A stretch of DNA of 64,000 bases. Source: Porticoccaceae bacterium. GTDB taxonomy: Bacteria > Pseudomonadota > Gammaproteobacteria > Pseudomonadales > Porticoccaceae. Below, in pieces: positions 45,276 through 54,147 of this stretch (positions are counted from its first letter, which is position 1; every line of letters starts with the position of its first letter). The position numbers were made by a program, and so were the translations under genes. The stretch covers positions 1 to 64,000 of the forward strand of contig JAJFKC010000045.1 in NCBI GenBank assembly GCA_021773435.1, read 5' to 3'. Under the pieces are notes generated by a model that was not told the DNA's origin, made no database searches, and saw only the letters and a program-made list of their open reading frames with translations.

Positions 45276-45854
45276 ATGGAGATAACAAACAGAGAATGGT
45301 CAGCCTTTGAGCGCTTGCTTCGCGGTTATGTAGCCCGCCGTGTTGAAGCGAACTGTGTGGATGATCTCGTGAGCGACATCCTGTTGCGTCTGGTCCGCCA
45401 CCAACCCGCTTTCAAATCGGCGGATAAACCGGCAGCCTGGATGTATCGTGTGGCAGGCAATGTTATTACCGATCACTACCGGCGACGCGCGATAGAGCGT
45501 TCCGCGCTGCAAGCCATTGTGGAAGACCAGGCACCATTGGAACAAGAGAGAGTCGATAACGAATCCGAATTCACCTTTCAGGGAGATTCTCCGGAGCGAG
45601 AGCTAGCCCGCTGCCTGACACCGCTAATAGAAAATTTACCACCACGATACCGAACAGCTCTTCAGATGGTGGATATTGAAGGGCTGCCACAGCAAGAAGC
45701 TGCCGAACAGCTTGGTTTGTCACTATCGGGGGTGAAATCTCGCGTGCAGCGAGGTCGGGTGAAGCTCAAAGAACGATTGCTAGATTGTTGTGCCGTTGAG
45801 TTAAGCAGGCAGGGTAAAGTTATCGATTATGCCGCTAATACTGGATGTTGTTGA
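45276..45854 (+). CDS. sigZ: SigZ-like ECF RNA polymerase sigma factor
   Basis: 192 residues from ATG 45276; an upstream frame overlaps arsI. Sigma region 2 (DDLVSDILLRLVRH...AWMYRVAGNVITDHYRRR) and region 4 (LPPRYRTALQMVDIEGLPQQEAAEQLG, with helix-turn-helix SGVKSRVQRGR) are complete. The C-terminal tail carries LLDCC (171-172) and ends in CC (191-192), the cysteine pattern of SigZ-type proteins. No anti-sigma gene is adjacent. It may sense a thiol-reactive metal or metalloid directly through the tail (inference). Confidence 0.85.
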   Translation: MEITNREWSAFERLLRGYVARRVEANCVDDLVSDILLRLVRHQPAFKSADKPAAWMYRVAGNVITDHYRRRAIERSALQAIVEDQAPLEQERVDNESEFTFQGDSPERELARCLTPLIENLPPRYRTALQMVDIEGLPQQEAAEQLGLSLSGVKSRVQRGRVKLKERLLDCCAVELSRQGKVIDYAANTGCC

Positions 45855-46002
45855 TCTGCCTCATTGCTCTATCAAATATTTTCAATACTCTGGACTTCCC
45901 GAAAAGGCTTGTCTACGCTGTCTTAAAGTATAGTGAGCCCTTGAAAATCGGTGCAAGCAAATACTTTGTTGTGATAATGTCTCAACCACAGCAATTTTTG
46001 AA

Positions 46003-46047
46003 ATCTAACTGACACTTATCTAACCGACGCTTATCTAACCGACGTTT
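46003..46047 (+). repeat. Three 15-bp tandem repeats upstream of the cytochrome gene
   Basis: Units ATCTAACTGACACTT, ATCTAACCGACGCTT and ATCTAACCGACGTTT lie head to tail from 46003, 25 bases before the cytochrome c start codon. They could form a regulator-binding array or a slippage site that tunes the leader. Confidence 0.8.
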
Positions 46048-46071
46048 AGTTGCGCCGGTCAAGGAGTCCTC

Positions 46072-46530
46072 ATGATTCAACCTGGTGTACATCCCATTGA
46101 ACGAACCCACCCGGTCAACCGCCAAGTGAGGCTTGGACTGGTGCTTATCGTTGCCCTGCTAGCTCTATCTCAAGTCACGCTAGCAGAGGCAGATGACAGC
46201 CCTACCGTAGACTGGGGCAGAGACCTCTATTACGACTTCTGTGTTTCCTGTCATGGCTGGACGGGGAAAGGTGATGGCCCGGCAGGGGGTGCTCTCAAAT
46301 CCCCTCCAGCTGACCTGACCCAGTTAAGTGCCAGAAATGGGGGCGAATTTCCTCATGCACAGGTAAAGCGATACATAGAAGGAGACCAACTCATTCAAGC
46401 GCATGGTTCTCGAAAAATGCCAATATGGGGGAAAGTTTTTCGGCGCGAGAGCACCGAAGCTGAAGCTCGAATGCAATATTTTGCATTGGCTGAATTCCTT
46501 GAGTCGATTCAAACGATTCAGAAACAATAA
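46072..46530 (+). CDS. Periplasmic c-type cytochrome
   Basis: 152 residues with a signal peptide (LGLVLIVALLALSQVTLA). One haem site, CVSCH (57-61), in DFCVSCHGWTGKGDGPAG, and a likely axial Met in SRKMPIWG. It is a class I monohaem cytochrome that would pass electrons from a periplasmic dehydrogenase. It precedes DUF1329 and DUF1302 genes by 384 bases on the same strand. Confidence 0.9.
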   Translation: MIQPGVHPIERTHPVNRQVRLGLVLIVALLALSQVTLAEADDSPTVDWGRDLYYDFCVSCHGWTGKGDGPAGGALKSPPADLTQLSARNGGEFPHAQVKRYIEGDQLIQAHGSRKMPIWGKVFRRESTEAEARMQYFALAEFLESIQTIQKQ

Positions 46531-46914
46531 CCTGTCGGTCAACTCACATGTAACGATGAACATACCTTCTCATACTCATTAACCCAGTCTTGGTATAGTC
46601 CTTAATTACTGATCTACTACTCGCTTCGCGTCCCTAAACACCCGTTACATTTTGTATATGCCTTAATTTAAAAGTTGTTATTTTTTTATTTTCGAATTAG
46701 TATCAAAAAATACTGATAGATACAAACAGCTTTCGTTTAGACGCTATGGAGCATCGATCTTTAAGCATATTGCAAATCTTTCGTTTGTACGGTCTTCAAA
46801 GCTCAAGAGCACTACGAATAAAATATGTCTCTGAAACACGGTTTATAAGCAATCGTATTGCCAACTTTTAGTACGCCCAACACATTCCTTGTTAAATACG
46901 CTGGAAGGACAATT
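46531..46914. other. Intergenic region before the DUF1329 gene
   Basis: 384 bases, AT-rich (about 46660-46730 especially). No terminator, clear promoter or gene is recognised, apart from the Shine-Dalgarno GGAAGGA just before the ATG at 46915. Confidence 0.4.
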
Positions 46915-48252
46915 ATGAAAAATCTTACCGTACATAGCTCAGAACACCCTGCCCCTTTTCACCGGTTACTGACCAGCGCTTTTGTATTGACGGCAGCTGC
47001 GCTGCTTTGGATGCCGGCGCAAGTCATTGCGGAAGACCAAAGTTATCAGGCACTGCGAGACTGGATTGATAATCCCCCCGCCGAAAATTATGCCACCCCA
47101 GGCAAGCACTACACATTGAGCGATAGAAAAGCGGTGTTGGAAGCACTAATCCCGCAAACAGCATGGAAATACTATTTCTTTGAAGGCATGGATATGGAAG
47201 TCACCGAAACCGGACATTACCCTGCTCCTGACGACTGGGGCAAAAAGATGACGCCCACAGCTGACTACAAGCTTGACGATAAAGGTGTGTTGGTTGGGTT
47301 CACGGGCGGAGGTACGCCCTACCCAGAAATTAGCGAAGATGACCCTATGGCGGGCCAGAAAGCCGTCTGGAATATGCTATGGCGCCCCGGTAGCAATGAT
47401 TACAACATGCCTATGATGGTGTGGTTACGTAGCGAGGACGGCACGCTCGATAGAGAGATGGAGTTTATATCTGTCAACTCTCAGTTCGCTCACGGTGATC
47501 ACAGCCTGGTGTCGGGCTATGAAGAGGTTAAAAGCAAACAGCTTTTCGAATTTCGCTCACCCAGAGATATGGCTGGTGCCAAGAATTTAACCATCAAATA
47601 TGTCGACCATTACAAAGAGAATTCAGGTTGGTTGTACATGCCAGCGCAGCGCAAACCCCGTAAAGTCCTGTCGTCCGAGCGCACCGGTGAGCTGATGGGT
47701 ATGGATATGATCAGGGAAGACTCAATGGGTTTTGGTGGTAAGGTCTATGAAAATAAATTTACTTACCTGGGCAAACGTAAACTACTTGCCACTGTCAATG
47801 TAAGTGATAATCCTGAAATTGGTGGCCCGAGCAATTGGGTGCCAGACAAAGCTCGCTGGGAAGTCCGTGAAAATCATGTCGTCCTGATCGAGCCAAGGGC
47901 TGATAACCACCCTTATAGCTACCGGATTGTTTTTATCGACGTGGAAACTAACTGGACGAGCTGGATGTTCGCTTTTGACAAGCGAGATGACCAATTATTT
48001 CGGTTGAATCAGCACTTCACAAAATACTCTGAAACCTTCGACACCGAACCACCCTCGCAGGCGCCCTACGTGAAGCAGGATTTTTCTAAAAGTGTAGGTC
48101 ACCAGGTATTCTTGCATCTTGGTCAAACCGATATTAATGCCAAGAAGCCCCATGCCACCATTACCCACTGTTTTGTCAATAAAAAGGCATTCAGTGCGGC
48201 CCGTGCCAAGCAGTTTTACTCGCTACGCAATATGGTTAGCGGTCGGCGCTAA
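46915..48252 (+). CDS. DUF1329 periplasmic/outer-membrane protein
   Basis: 445 residues from ATG 46915 with GGAAGGA upstream; the longer frame has no such site. The signal is hydrophobic (FVLTAAALLWMPAQVIA). The family pattern follows: SGWLYMPAQRKPRKVLSSE, RWEVRENHVVLIEP, RIVFIDVETN. DUF1329 proteins pair with DUF1302 barrels and are linked to lipid or hydrophobic substrate handling; their fold resembles LolA. DUF1302 follows after a hairpin. Confidence 0.9.
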   Translation: MKNLTVHSSEHPAPFHRLLTSAFVLTAAALLWMPAQVIAEDQSYQALRDWIDNPPAENYATPGKHYTLSDRKAVLEALIPQTAWKYYFFEGMDMEVTETGHYPAPDDWGKKMTPTADYKLDDKGVLVGFTGGGTPYPEISEDDPMAGQKAVWNMLWRPGSNDYNMPMMVWLRSEDGTLDREMEFISVNSQFAHGDHSLVSGYEEVKSKQLFEFRSPRDMAGAKNLTIKYVDHYKENSGWLYMPAQRKPRKVLSSERTGELMGMDMIREDSMGFGGKVYENKFTYLGKRKLLATVNVSDNPEIGGPSNWVPDKARWEVRENHVVLIEPRADNHPYSYRIVFIDVETNWTSWMFAFDKRDDQLFRLNQHFTKYSETFDTEPPSQAPYVKQDFSKSVGHQVFLHLGQTDINAKKPHATITHCFVNKKAFSAARAKQFYSLRNMVSGRR

Positions 48253-48280
48253 TTGCTGGTAAAAATTCCCCCTAATACCA

Positions 48281-48305
48281 GGAGGCCACTTAATAAGTGG
48301 CCTCC
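48281..48305 (+). promoter_or_regulatory. Hairpin between the DUF1329 and DUF1302 genes
   Basis: GGAGGCCACTT / AAGTGGCCTCC, 11-bp perfect arms and a 3-nt loop, 28 bases after the DUF1329 stop. It lacks a T-tract. It may protect the upstream mRNA or limit read-through into the barrel gene. Confidence 0.6.
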
Positions 48306-48333
48306 CACAATTATCACTGCCTGAGGTTAAACG

Positions 48334-49935
48334 ATGATAGCTAGGTGTCGTAAACAACTTATCGTTCTTTCGATTCTTTTGAGCCCTTTATTATTCCCGG
48401 CTTTGTCATGGAGCATTGTCAGTGTCGGGGACGACATTGAACTTGAAGGCTTCGTAAGATCAATGAATATATTAAAAACGGGGGCGCGGCCGTTCAATGA
48501 TGGAGAACTCACTCATCAACGCAATACCGCTCAGCTAGAGGGCAAATACTACTTTCTACGTGATAGCACAGCATTTAATAGCTTCTCAACAGGCCCCATT
48601 GAGGAGGCCACTTTCACCTTTCTCGCTAGAGCAGCCCACGACTCGATTTTTGACCTCCGAGATAGTTATGCCGGACTCAATGGTCGGGGCAAGGAAGAGT
48701 ACAAGGTAAGAGAGGCCTTCGTCGATTTTATCATGCCGCCCTTTTCGCTACGCCTGGGCCGCCAACAGGTTGTCTGGGGTGAAACGGATAATTTCCGCGC
48801 CCTTGACGTTATCAATCCACTGGATAGAACCTGGCATGGTACCAGGGAATCATGGGAAGACATCCGTATTCCGCTCTGGATGGCCAGGGGCATATGGGAC
48901 GTTGGTAAAATCGGACCATTCGAGGAAACCTTTCTTGAAGTTATCGTTATCCCCGATGACTTTCAAACCAATAAAGTGTTTGCCGACTACCCCCGACCCT
49001 GGGCATTTCGCGGCATAGGGTTACAGGAAGAAGCTGCAAACTCAGTATTACTTGGCGATACGCTTGCCGATCTGTATGACAGTAGTGTTACCGTGATCGA
49101 TGGTACCGAAAAAGAAACCGATATACGTAATGTTCAGAGCGGCTTCCGATTTAAAGGTGTCTGGAATGACGTTGAATTCAGCGTTAATTATTTTTATGGC
49201 TTTGCGCAATCTCCCGGCGTAAAGATCCACTCTGCTGAATTAGTCGGCAGCACCTTCGAAACTGTGATTGAAACCATCACGCCCCGTACTAATGTATTTG
49301 GATTTACCGCCAACTACTCCGAAGAAAAATATACCCAGTCAGTTTTTCGTCTCGAGACCACTGTTACCAAAGGCCTTCCGGTCGCAATCAAATTCGGCAG
49401 CCGAGACGACACCAATGGCAACGGCTTTGACACGGCGAGTCAGTCCGTAGTGATGATCGGTATCGATCGACCCACCTGGATTCCAGCGCTCAACAGCTTA
49501 CGCACCTTCTTTATTTCCACTCAATTTTTCTGGCGGCGCTGGCTTGACTACAGCAGCTTTTATCGAGGCTCCTTCTATGACGTACAACCCGCTGTAGTCG
49601 GAGGCTCGGTTGTGCCGGGGCGTTTTATTAGCGTCAATAACGATAAAATTGACCAGGACGAATTTGTTTTCACGTTTTCCGCATCGAGCAATTATGGCCG
49701 CGCCGGTCTTTGGCGGCCACTGTTTGTCTTCGCCTACGACCCTCGTTCCAGTGGTGCTTATAACAAGATACAAATGGAGTATCTGTACTCGAAACACCTG
49801 GTGTTCAAACTCGAGCAACATTTATATTGGCGAGAAAGTGGCAGTGATCAGAGTCCCTGGGGGCTTGGTTCCTATTTGGGCGAACCGGGTATTCGTCGCA
49901 ACGAAACTCAATTTACTGCGACCTTCCAATTTTAA
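48334..49935 (+). CDS. DUF1302 family outer-membrane protein
   Basis: 533 residues with a signal peptide (VLSILLSPLLFPALSWS). LRLGRQQVVWGETDNFRALDVINPLDRTW is the family signature region (about 125-155). Beta-rich throughout, ending in Phe (TFQF). It works with the preceding DUF1329 product as an outer-membrane pore or lipid-handling complex (inference). It resembles the barrel at 37.4 kb in layout. Confidence 0.92.
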   Translation: MIARCRKQLIVLSILLSPLLFPALSWSIVSVGDDIELEGFVRSMNILKTGARPFNDGELTHQRNTAQLEGKYYFLRDSTAFNSFSTGPIEEATFTFLARAAHDSIFDLRDSYAGLNGRGKEEYKVREAFVDFIMPPFSLRLGRQQVVWGETDNFRALDVINPLDRTWHGTRESWEDIRIPLWMARGIWDVGKIGPFEETFLEVIVIPDDFQTNKVFADYPRPWAFRGIGLQEEAANSVLLGDTLADLYDSSVTVIDGTEKETDIRNVQSGFRFKGVWNDVEFSVNYFYGFAQSPGVKIHSAELVGSTFETVIETITPRTNVFGFTANYSEEKYTQSVFRLETTVTKGLPVAIKFGSRDDTNGNGFDTASQSVVMIGIDRPTWIPALNSLRTFFISTQFFWRRWLDYSSFYRGSFYDVQPAVVGGSVVPGRFISVNNDKIDQDEFVFTFSASSNYGRAGLWRPLFVFAYDPRSSGAYNKIQMEYLYSKHLVFKLEQHLYWRESGSDQSPWGLGSYLGEPGIRRNETQFTATFQF

Positions 49936-49939
49936 TCGA

Positions 49940-49976
49940 CACTTGTTGGTGCTGATAAACTTAGCACCAACAAGTG
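49940..49976. terminator. Strong hairpin after the DUF1302 gene
   Basis: 14-bp perfect arms, CACTTGTTGGTGCT and its complement, with a 9-nt loop, begin 5 bases after the stop. There is no T-tract, so it may stabilise the 3' end rather than terminate by itself. Confidence 0.5.
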
Positions 49977-50057
49977 AAGTATGGCCTGCAATAATAAATT
50001 TGTGATTGAGAAATTCACCCACACCCGTGGTTTATACGGTCGCATTTATACAGCATT

Positions 50058-50600
50058 ATGATTTCGTTTCAGTCGGTCATTGATTTTTGGTTTAGCGAGT
50101 TAAATCCATCACAGTGGTGGCAGACCGACCTTGCTGTCGACCACATGATTGCCGAGCGCTTTACTGATTTGCACGCCGCTGCGGCAAGCGGTGAACTCTA
50201 TGAGTGGCGCAACGAACCGCTGGGCAGTCTTGCTGAAATAATTGTGCTGGACCAATTTTCACGAAATCTTTTTCGCGATCATGCTAAAGCCTTTGCACAG
50301 GACGATGTGGCCCTCGCACTGGCCCAGCAGGCAATCGCCTCGAATGTTCACCAGCACCTACCTGCCGATCAAAAAGCCTTTCTTTATATGCCCTATATGC
50401 ACAGTGAATCCGGACATATTCACAAGCTGGCACTCCACCTCTTTAGCGAACCTGGCCTTGAGCACAACCTTCGCTCAGAGTTACAGCATAAAGCCATCAT
50501 TGACCGCTTCGGCCGCTATCCCCATCGAAATAAAGTGCTGGGACGGCTTTCGACCCCCGAAGAAAATGTGTTTCTAAAACAACGAGGGTCGAATTTTTAA
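50058..50600 (+). CDS. DUF924 family protein
   Basis: 180 residues of helical, TPR-like DUF924. WFSELNPSQWWQTDLAVD, IIVLDQFSRNLFRDHAKAFAQD and FLYMPYMHSES are the family's conserved segments; the length is typical. A soluble protein of unknown function. It converges with the DUF4344 gene, 39 bases away. Confidence 0.9.
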   Translation: MISFQSVIDFWFSELNPSQWWQTDLAVDHMIAERFTDLHAAAASGELYEWRNEPLGSLAEIIVLDQFSRNLFRDHAKAFAQDDVALALAQQAIASNVHQHLPADQKAFLYMPYMHSESGHIHKLALHLFSEPGLEHNLRSELQHKAIIDRFGRYPHRNKVLGRLSTPEENVFLKQRGSNF

Positions 50601-50639
50601 GGGATCTTGCCCAGCCCACTCTTCATTGGATCTATGGAT

Positions 50640-51641
50640 CTATGGATCATTTTTGTTTTTCTCCTTACCGTCCGATCTTGATTGTGACGCTCGCCCTGTT
50701 TCCAGTACCGATTGTGGAATAGCGCCTGTCTTGGGACAAGGAGCACCAACATCATCCATATACTGGCGCAAGCTTGCAACATTGCACGCCCATTTCGGTT
50801 TTGCCAACCGGTGCTCAGCCATTTTTAAAAAATGCGAGAGTAATTCGTAACAAACATATATGGTGCCGGTCGGCTTATGCCAGTACGCGTCGGGGCTGGA
50901 ACCGCAGTTATCAAATTCGATAAGAGTTTCACGCGGCAAGCCAAACCTGGATGCTAGCAATAGCGCCTGTCGATCAGCCAAACCCGACTCCTTTACCCAT
51001 TCCAGCATGGTTTGGTTAGTCGAATTGTAGGGCTTCTTGTAGACGACGCTAACTTTTACATCCGCGGTTTTGTCGGCGTCACTATGCCCATAGTTAGCCA
51101 AAATCCATTCCACTGCCTGATGGGCCATCTGAAACTCATATTCACAGGACATGGCCCGTTCGAAGGGTAATAAGGGAGTCGCTATTAAATCCTCAAGCAA
51201 ATCGGGATTGCTGCCATAAATCAGACAGACAATATTGTGAAAACGCTGGATTTCGAGGCGTTGACCATCCCAATAGGCCGTCGTCCTTTTGAGACTATGG
51301 CGCAACTCCCACTCCGCGTACCAGTCGCCCGCCACGGAAAATAACCAGGGAATAATCTCCTGTTCGGATTTTCCCTGACGCCCCTTTAGCATGGCGATAA
51401 TGGCAATTCTATCTGCCGCATCCTCCTCCATACCCAGAACAGGCAACTTGAGCTCGTCAATAAGCAAGTGGCTGATTTCGTGAAACAAAGTAAATTCAAG
51501 ATTGGCGAGCACAAACAGGCGGCGCAGATTTTGTTGGTCATTATTTTCTGACACCGCCGCAGACGCGCCAAACAAAAGGGTAAATAATGATAATGTTCTG
51601 ACAAGAACAACGGTTGATCTCAATCGCTTAAGCGTGCACAT
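50640..51641 (-). CDS. DUF4344 putative zinc metallopeptidase, copy 1
   Basis: 333 residues from Met at 51641, which opens a signal peptide (VVLVRTLSLFTLLFGASAAV). The zinc motif HEISH (54-58) sits in FTLFHEISHLLIDEL, and EEDAADRIA with a probable third ligand follows. C-terminal CYELLSHFLKMAEHRLAK and paired Cys residues are shared with copy 2. It is secreted or periplasmic; the peptide target is unknown. The neighbouring copy 2 lies just upstream on the same strand. Confidence 0.85.
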   Translation of the reverse strand: MCTLKRLRSTVVLVRTLSLFTLLFGASAAVSENNDQQNLRRLFVLANLEFTLFHEISHLLIDELKLPVLGMEEDAADRIAIIAMLKGRQGKSEQEIIPWLFSVAGDWYAEWELRHSLKRTTAYWDGQRLEIQRFHNIVCLIYGSNPDLLEDLIATPLLPFERAMSCEYEFQMAHQAVEWILANYGHSDADKTADVKVSVVYKKPYNSTNQTMLEWVKESGLADRQALLLASRFGLPRETLIEFDNCGSSPDAYWHKPTGTIYVCYELLSHFLKMAEHRLAKPKWACNVASLRQYMDDVGAPCPKTGAIPQSVLETGRASQSRSDGKEKNKNDP

Positions 51642-51769
51642 GATTTGATGACCATCCATTTTCCAATTCATCTCCCTGCGCAATACCCTACCAATCAAAA
51701 CTGCGCTTAATTTGTCGAATTGCGCTCGATGGCAAGCTGCGATGCCTCGCTCGAACCATCAGGTCGGGT

Positions 51770-52744
51770 TCAACTCTTTACAGCAGGACCAGCATCTTGC
51801 TCTGGTATTGCATCTGACTCAGCGTTCGGACAACGCGAACCGTCACCAATATAGTTACGTAACGTCGGAATATCGCAGGCACGTCCCGGGTTTTGCAGAC
51901 GATGATCTGCCATTTTCAAAAAGTGCGTGAGCAATTCATAACATACTGTGATGGTTCCTGTGGGATGATGCCAGTACGCGTCGGGGCTCGATCCACAGTT
52001 CTCAAATTCTATGCGAATTGTACGGCGTAGTTTGAAATTGGCGGAAAATCGGCTCGCTAGTCGATCGGCTACCGCCGATGCCCGGATCCAATCTAGCATG
52101 AGTTGATTGCCCGGATTGCTGGGCTGCTCATAGACCACGCTGATCTCCGCGCCAGCTGGTTTTTCTCCACCGCGATTGCCGTGGGTTGCTAAAGCCCACT
52201 CCACCGCCTCACGGGCCTGCCGATATTCGTAATCACAGTTCATAGCGCGTTCAAAAGGTAAGAATTCAGTATCTATCAACTCCTCCAGGGAATTGAGGCC
52301 GCTCCCGTAAACAAGACAAACCACATTGTGAAAACGCTGAATTTCCAGGCGGTGGTTATCCCAATAACTCGGCTGGCTTCGCTGACTTTGCCCCAATTCC
52401 CATTCGGTGTACCAGTCTCCTGCAACCGCGAACAACCATGGGATAATTTCCTTTTCAGGCATACCTTGACGTTCTTTTAACATGGCGATGACCGCGATTC
52501 GATCCGCCGCATCCTCTTCCATACCAAAGACAGGTAAAGTTAATTCATCAATAAGCGCGTGGCCAAACTCGTGAAACAGCGTAAACTCAAGGTTGGCGAG
52601 GACAAAAAGTCGGCGAAGGTTAGTTTGGTCGCCATCTTCTGTTTGCTCTGCTGATGTAGCAAAGTTTGTACTACAGAAAATAGTTAAGCCCAACAACATA
52701 AAGGTACACACCAATATTTTTTGCGTAGCTATTTTTCTGTCCAT
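51770..52744 (-). CDS. DUF4344 putative zinc metallopeptidase, copy 2
   Basis: 324 residues from Met at 52744. The signal peptide contains LVCTFMLLGLTIFC. Motif HEFGH (58-62) in FTLFHEFGHALIDEL, then GMEEDAADRIAVIAMLKERQG, nearly identical to copy 1. The shared Cys residues (FENCGSSPDAYWH) suggest disulfides. The two lie head to tail with 128 bases between them, so a local duplication is likely, followed by divergence in the middle third. Confidence 0.85.
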   Translation of the reverse strand: MDRKIATQKILVCTFMLLGLTIFCSTNFATSAEQTEDGDQTNLRRLFVLANLEFTLFHEFGHALIDELTLPVFGMEEDAADRIAVIAMLKERQGMPEKEIIPWLFAVAGDWYTEWELGQSQRSQPSYWDNHRLEIQRFHNVVCLVYGSGLNSLEELIDTEFLPFERAMNCDYEYRQAREAVEWALATHGNRGGEKPAGAEISVVYEQPSNPGNQLMLDWIRASAVADRLASRFSANFKLRRTIRIEFENCGSSPDAYWHHPTGTITVCYELLTHFLKMADHRLQNPGRACDIPTLRNYIGDGSRCPNAESDAIPEQDAGPAVKS

Positions 52745-52869
52745 GATATGCAGTGGGCAAACCTCACAATAAAATCTGCAACGATAATATGACACGATTC
52801 TGTACTACACGATAGACTCGTTAGCCGAACTAAAAAGCCGAACTAAAAACTATGCGCCATGAATAACCT

Positions 52870-54054
52870 ATGAGTGAAGACGAAGCCCTGAAAACATTTC
52901 GCCGCGATATCGCTGACTGGATAGAACAGCATTATCCGTCAGAACTGCGCCAAACCCCCGGCGCGGATGGTAGCGATCCACAACAGACCAAAACCTCCGA
53001 GCAAAATTGGCTACAGATAATGGCCGAACAAGGCCTGCTGGCACCAACCTGGCCCAAAGAATATGGCGGCGCTGGATTTTCTGTAGATCAGGCGCGAGTC
53101 CTCGCTCAGGAACAACGCCGTGCGAAAGTTAGGGCAATACCGATTAGCGCCGGACTATCATTACTCGGCCCAGTATTGCTCGAACACGGCACGCCAGAAC
53201 AAAAACAGCAGCACTTGCCCGGCATCGCCAATGGCGCAGTGTTCTGGTGCCAGGGGTACAGCGAACCAGGTTCCGGATCCGACCTCGCCAGTCTGTCAAC
53301 ACGAGCTGAACTTGTCGGCGATGATTTTATCGTTAACGGCCAGAAAATCTGGACCTCCCACGCCGATGACGCCGACTGGATGTTCTGCCTGGTGCGTACC
53401 GACCCCAACGCCTCTAAGCACGAGGGCATCAGTTTTTTGCTGATTGATATGGCGACGCCAGGTATTTCCGTATCCCCGATACGCCTGATCAGCGGCCCGT
53501 CGGCGTTTTGCCAAACCTTTTTTGACGATGTCCGCGTTGGTAAAGCAAATTTGATGGGTCAGCTTGGCCAGGGCTGGACGCTCGCCAAACAGTTACTCCA
53601 GCATGAGCGTCAAGCCCTGGGATCTATTGGCCGGGGTGATGCCCGGCGAGCCTTGACCCTGCCCGAGCTCGCAGCTCTAGAAATTGGCACCAACGCTCAA
53701 GGTCATATTGCCGATGTAACCATCCGCAACGAGGTAGCTCAATGCGAGTTGGACAGCCTGGCTTTGCGCACCACCATGAGTCGCAGTGCCGACCAGGCCA
53801 GGGCAGGACAAAACAGTGCCCACATCGCGTCAATGCTGAAACTTTACGGCAGTGAGCTGACCAATCGCCGCCACGAATTGATGATGAGCATTCGCGGTAC
53901 CGACGGCGTGGGCTGGGACGGCCCCGGGTATAGCCCGGCGGCAATGCGGACCACGCGACAATGGCTGCGCGCCAAGGGCAATTCCATCGAAGGCGGTACC
54001 AACGAAATTCAACGTAACGTTATTGCCAAGCGTGTGCTTGGTCTGCCCGACTAA
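52870..54054 (+). CDS. Acyl-CoA dehydrogenase
   Basis: 394 residues with the full ACAD fold. WCQGYSEPGSGSDLASLSTRA and GQKIWTSHA (FAD/substrate contacts) sit in the middle, and the C-terminus IEGGTNEIQRNVIAKRVLG carries the usual Glu/FAD-binding segment. It introduces a 2,3-double bond in an acyl-CoA. The next gene encodes a second ACAD, and the two probably form one heteromeric enzyme. Confidence 0.9.
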   Translation: MSEDEALKTFRRDIADWIEQHYPSELRQTPGADGSDPQQTKTSEQNWLQIMAEQGLLAPTWPKEYGGAGFSVDQARVLAQEQRRAKVRAIPISAGLSLLGPVLLEHGTPEQKQQHLPGIANGAVFWCQGYSEPGSGSDLASLSTRAELVGDDFIVNGQKIWTSHADDADWMFCLVRTDPNASKHEGISFLLIDMATPGISVSPIRLISGPSAFCQTFFDDVRVGKANLMGQLGQGWTLAKQLLQHERQALGSIGRGDARRALTLPELAALEIGTNAQGHIADVTIRNEVAQCELDSLALRTTMSRSADQARAGQNSAHIASMLKLYGSELTNRRHELMMSIRGTDGVGWDGPGYSPAAMRTTRQWLRAKGNSIEGGTNEIQRNVIAKRVLGLPD

Positions 54055-54147
54055 AGCTATTATCTAAGCACAATTGTCATAAGCACTGCGAATCGCTCGG
54101 ATATAAATACCGTGCACTAAATACTGCATTAAAAAGGAAAACTCAAC

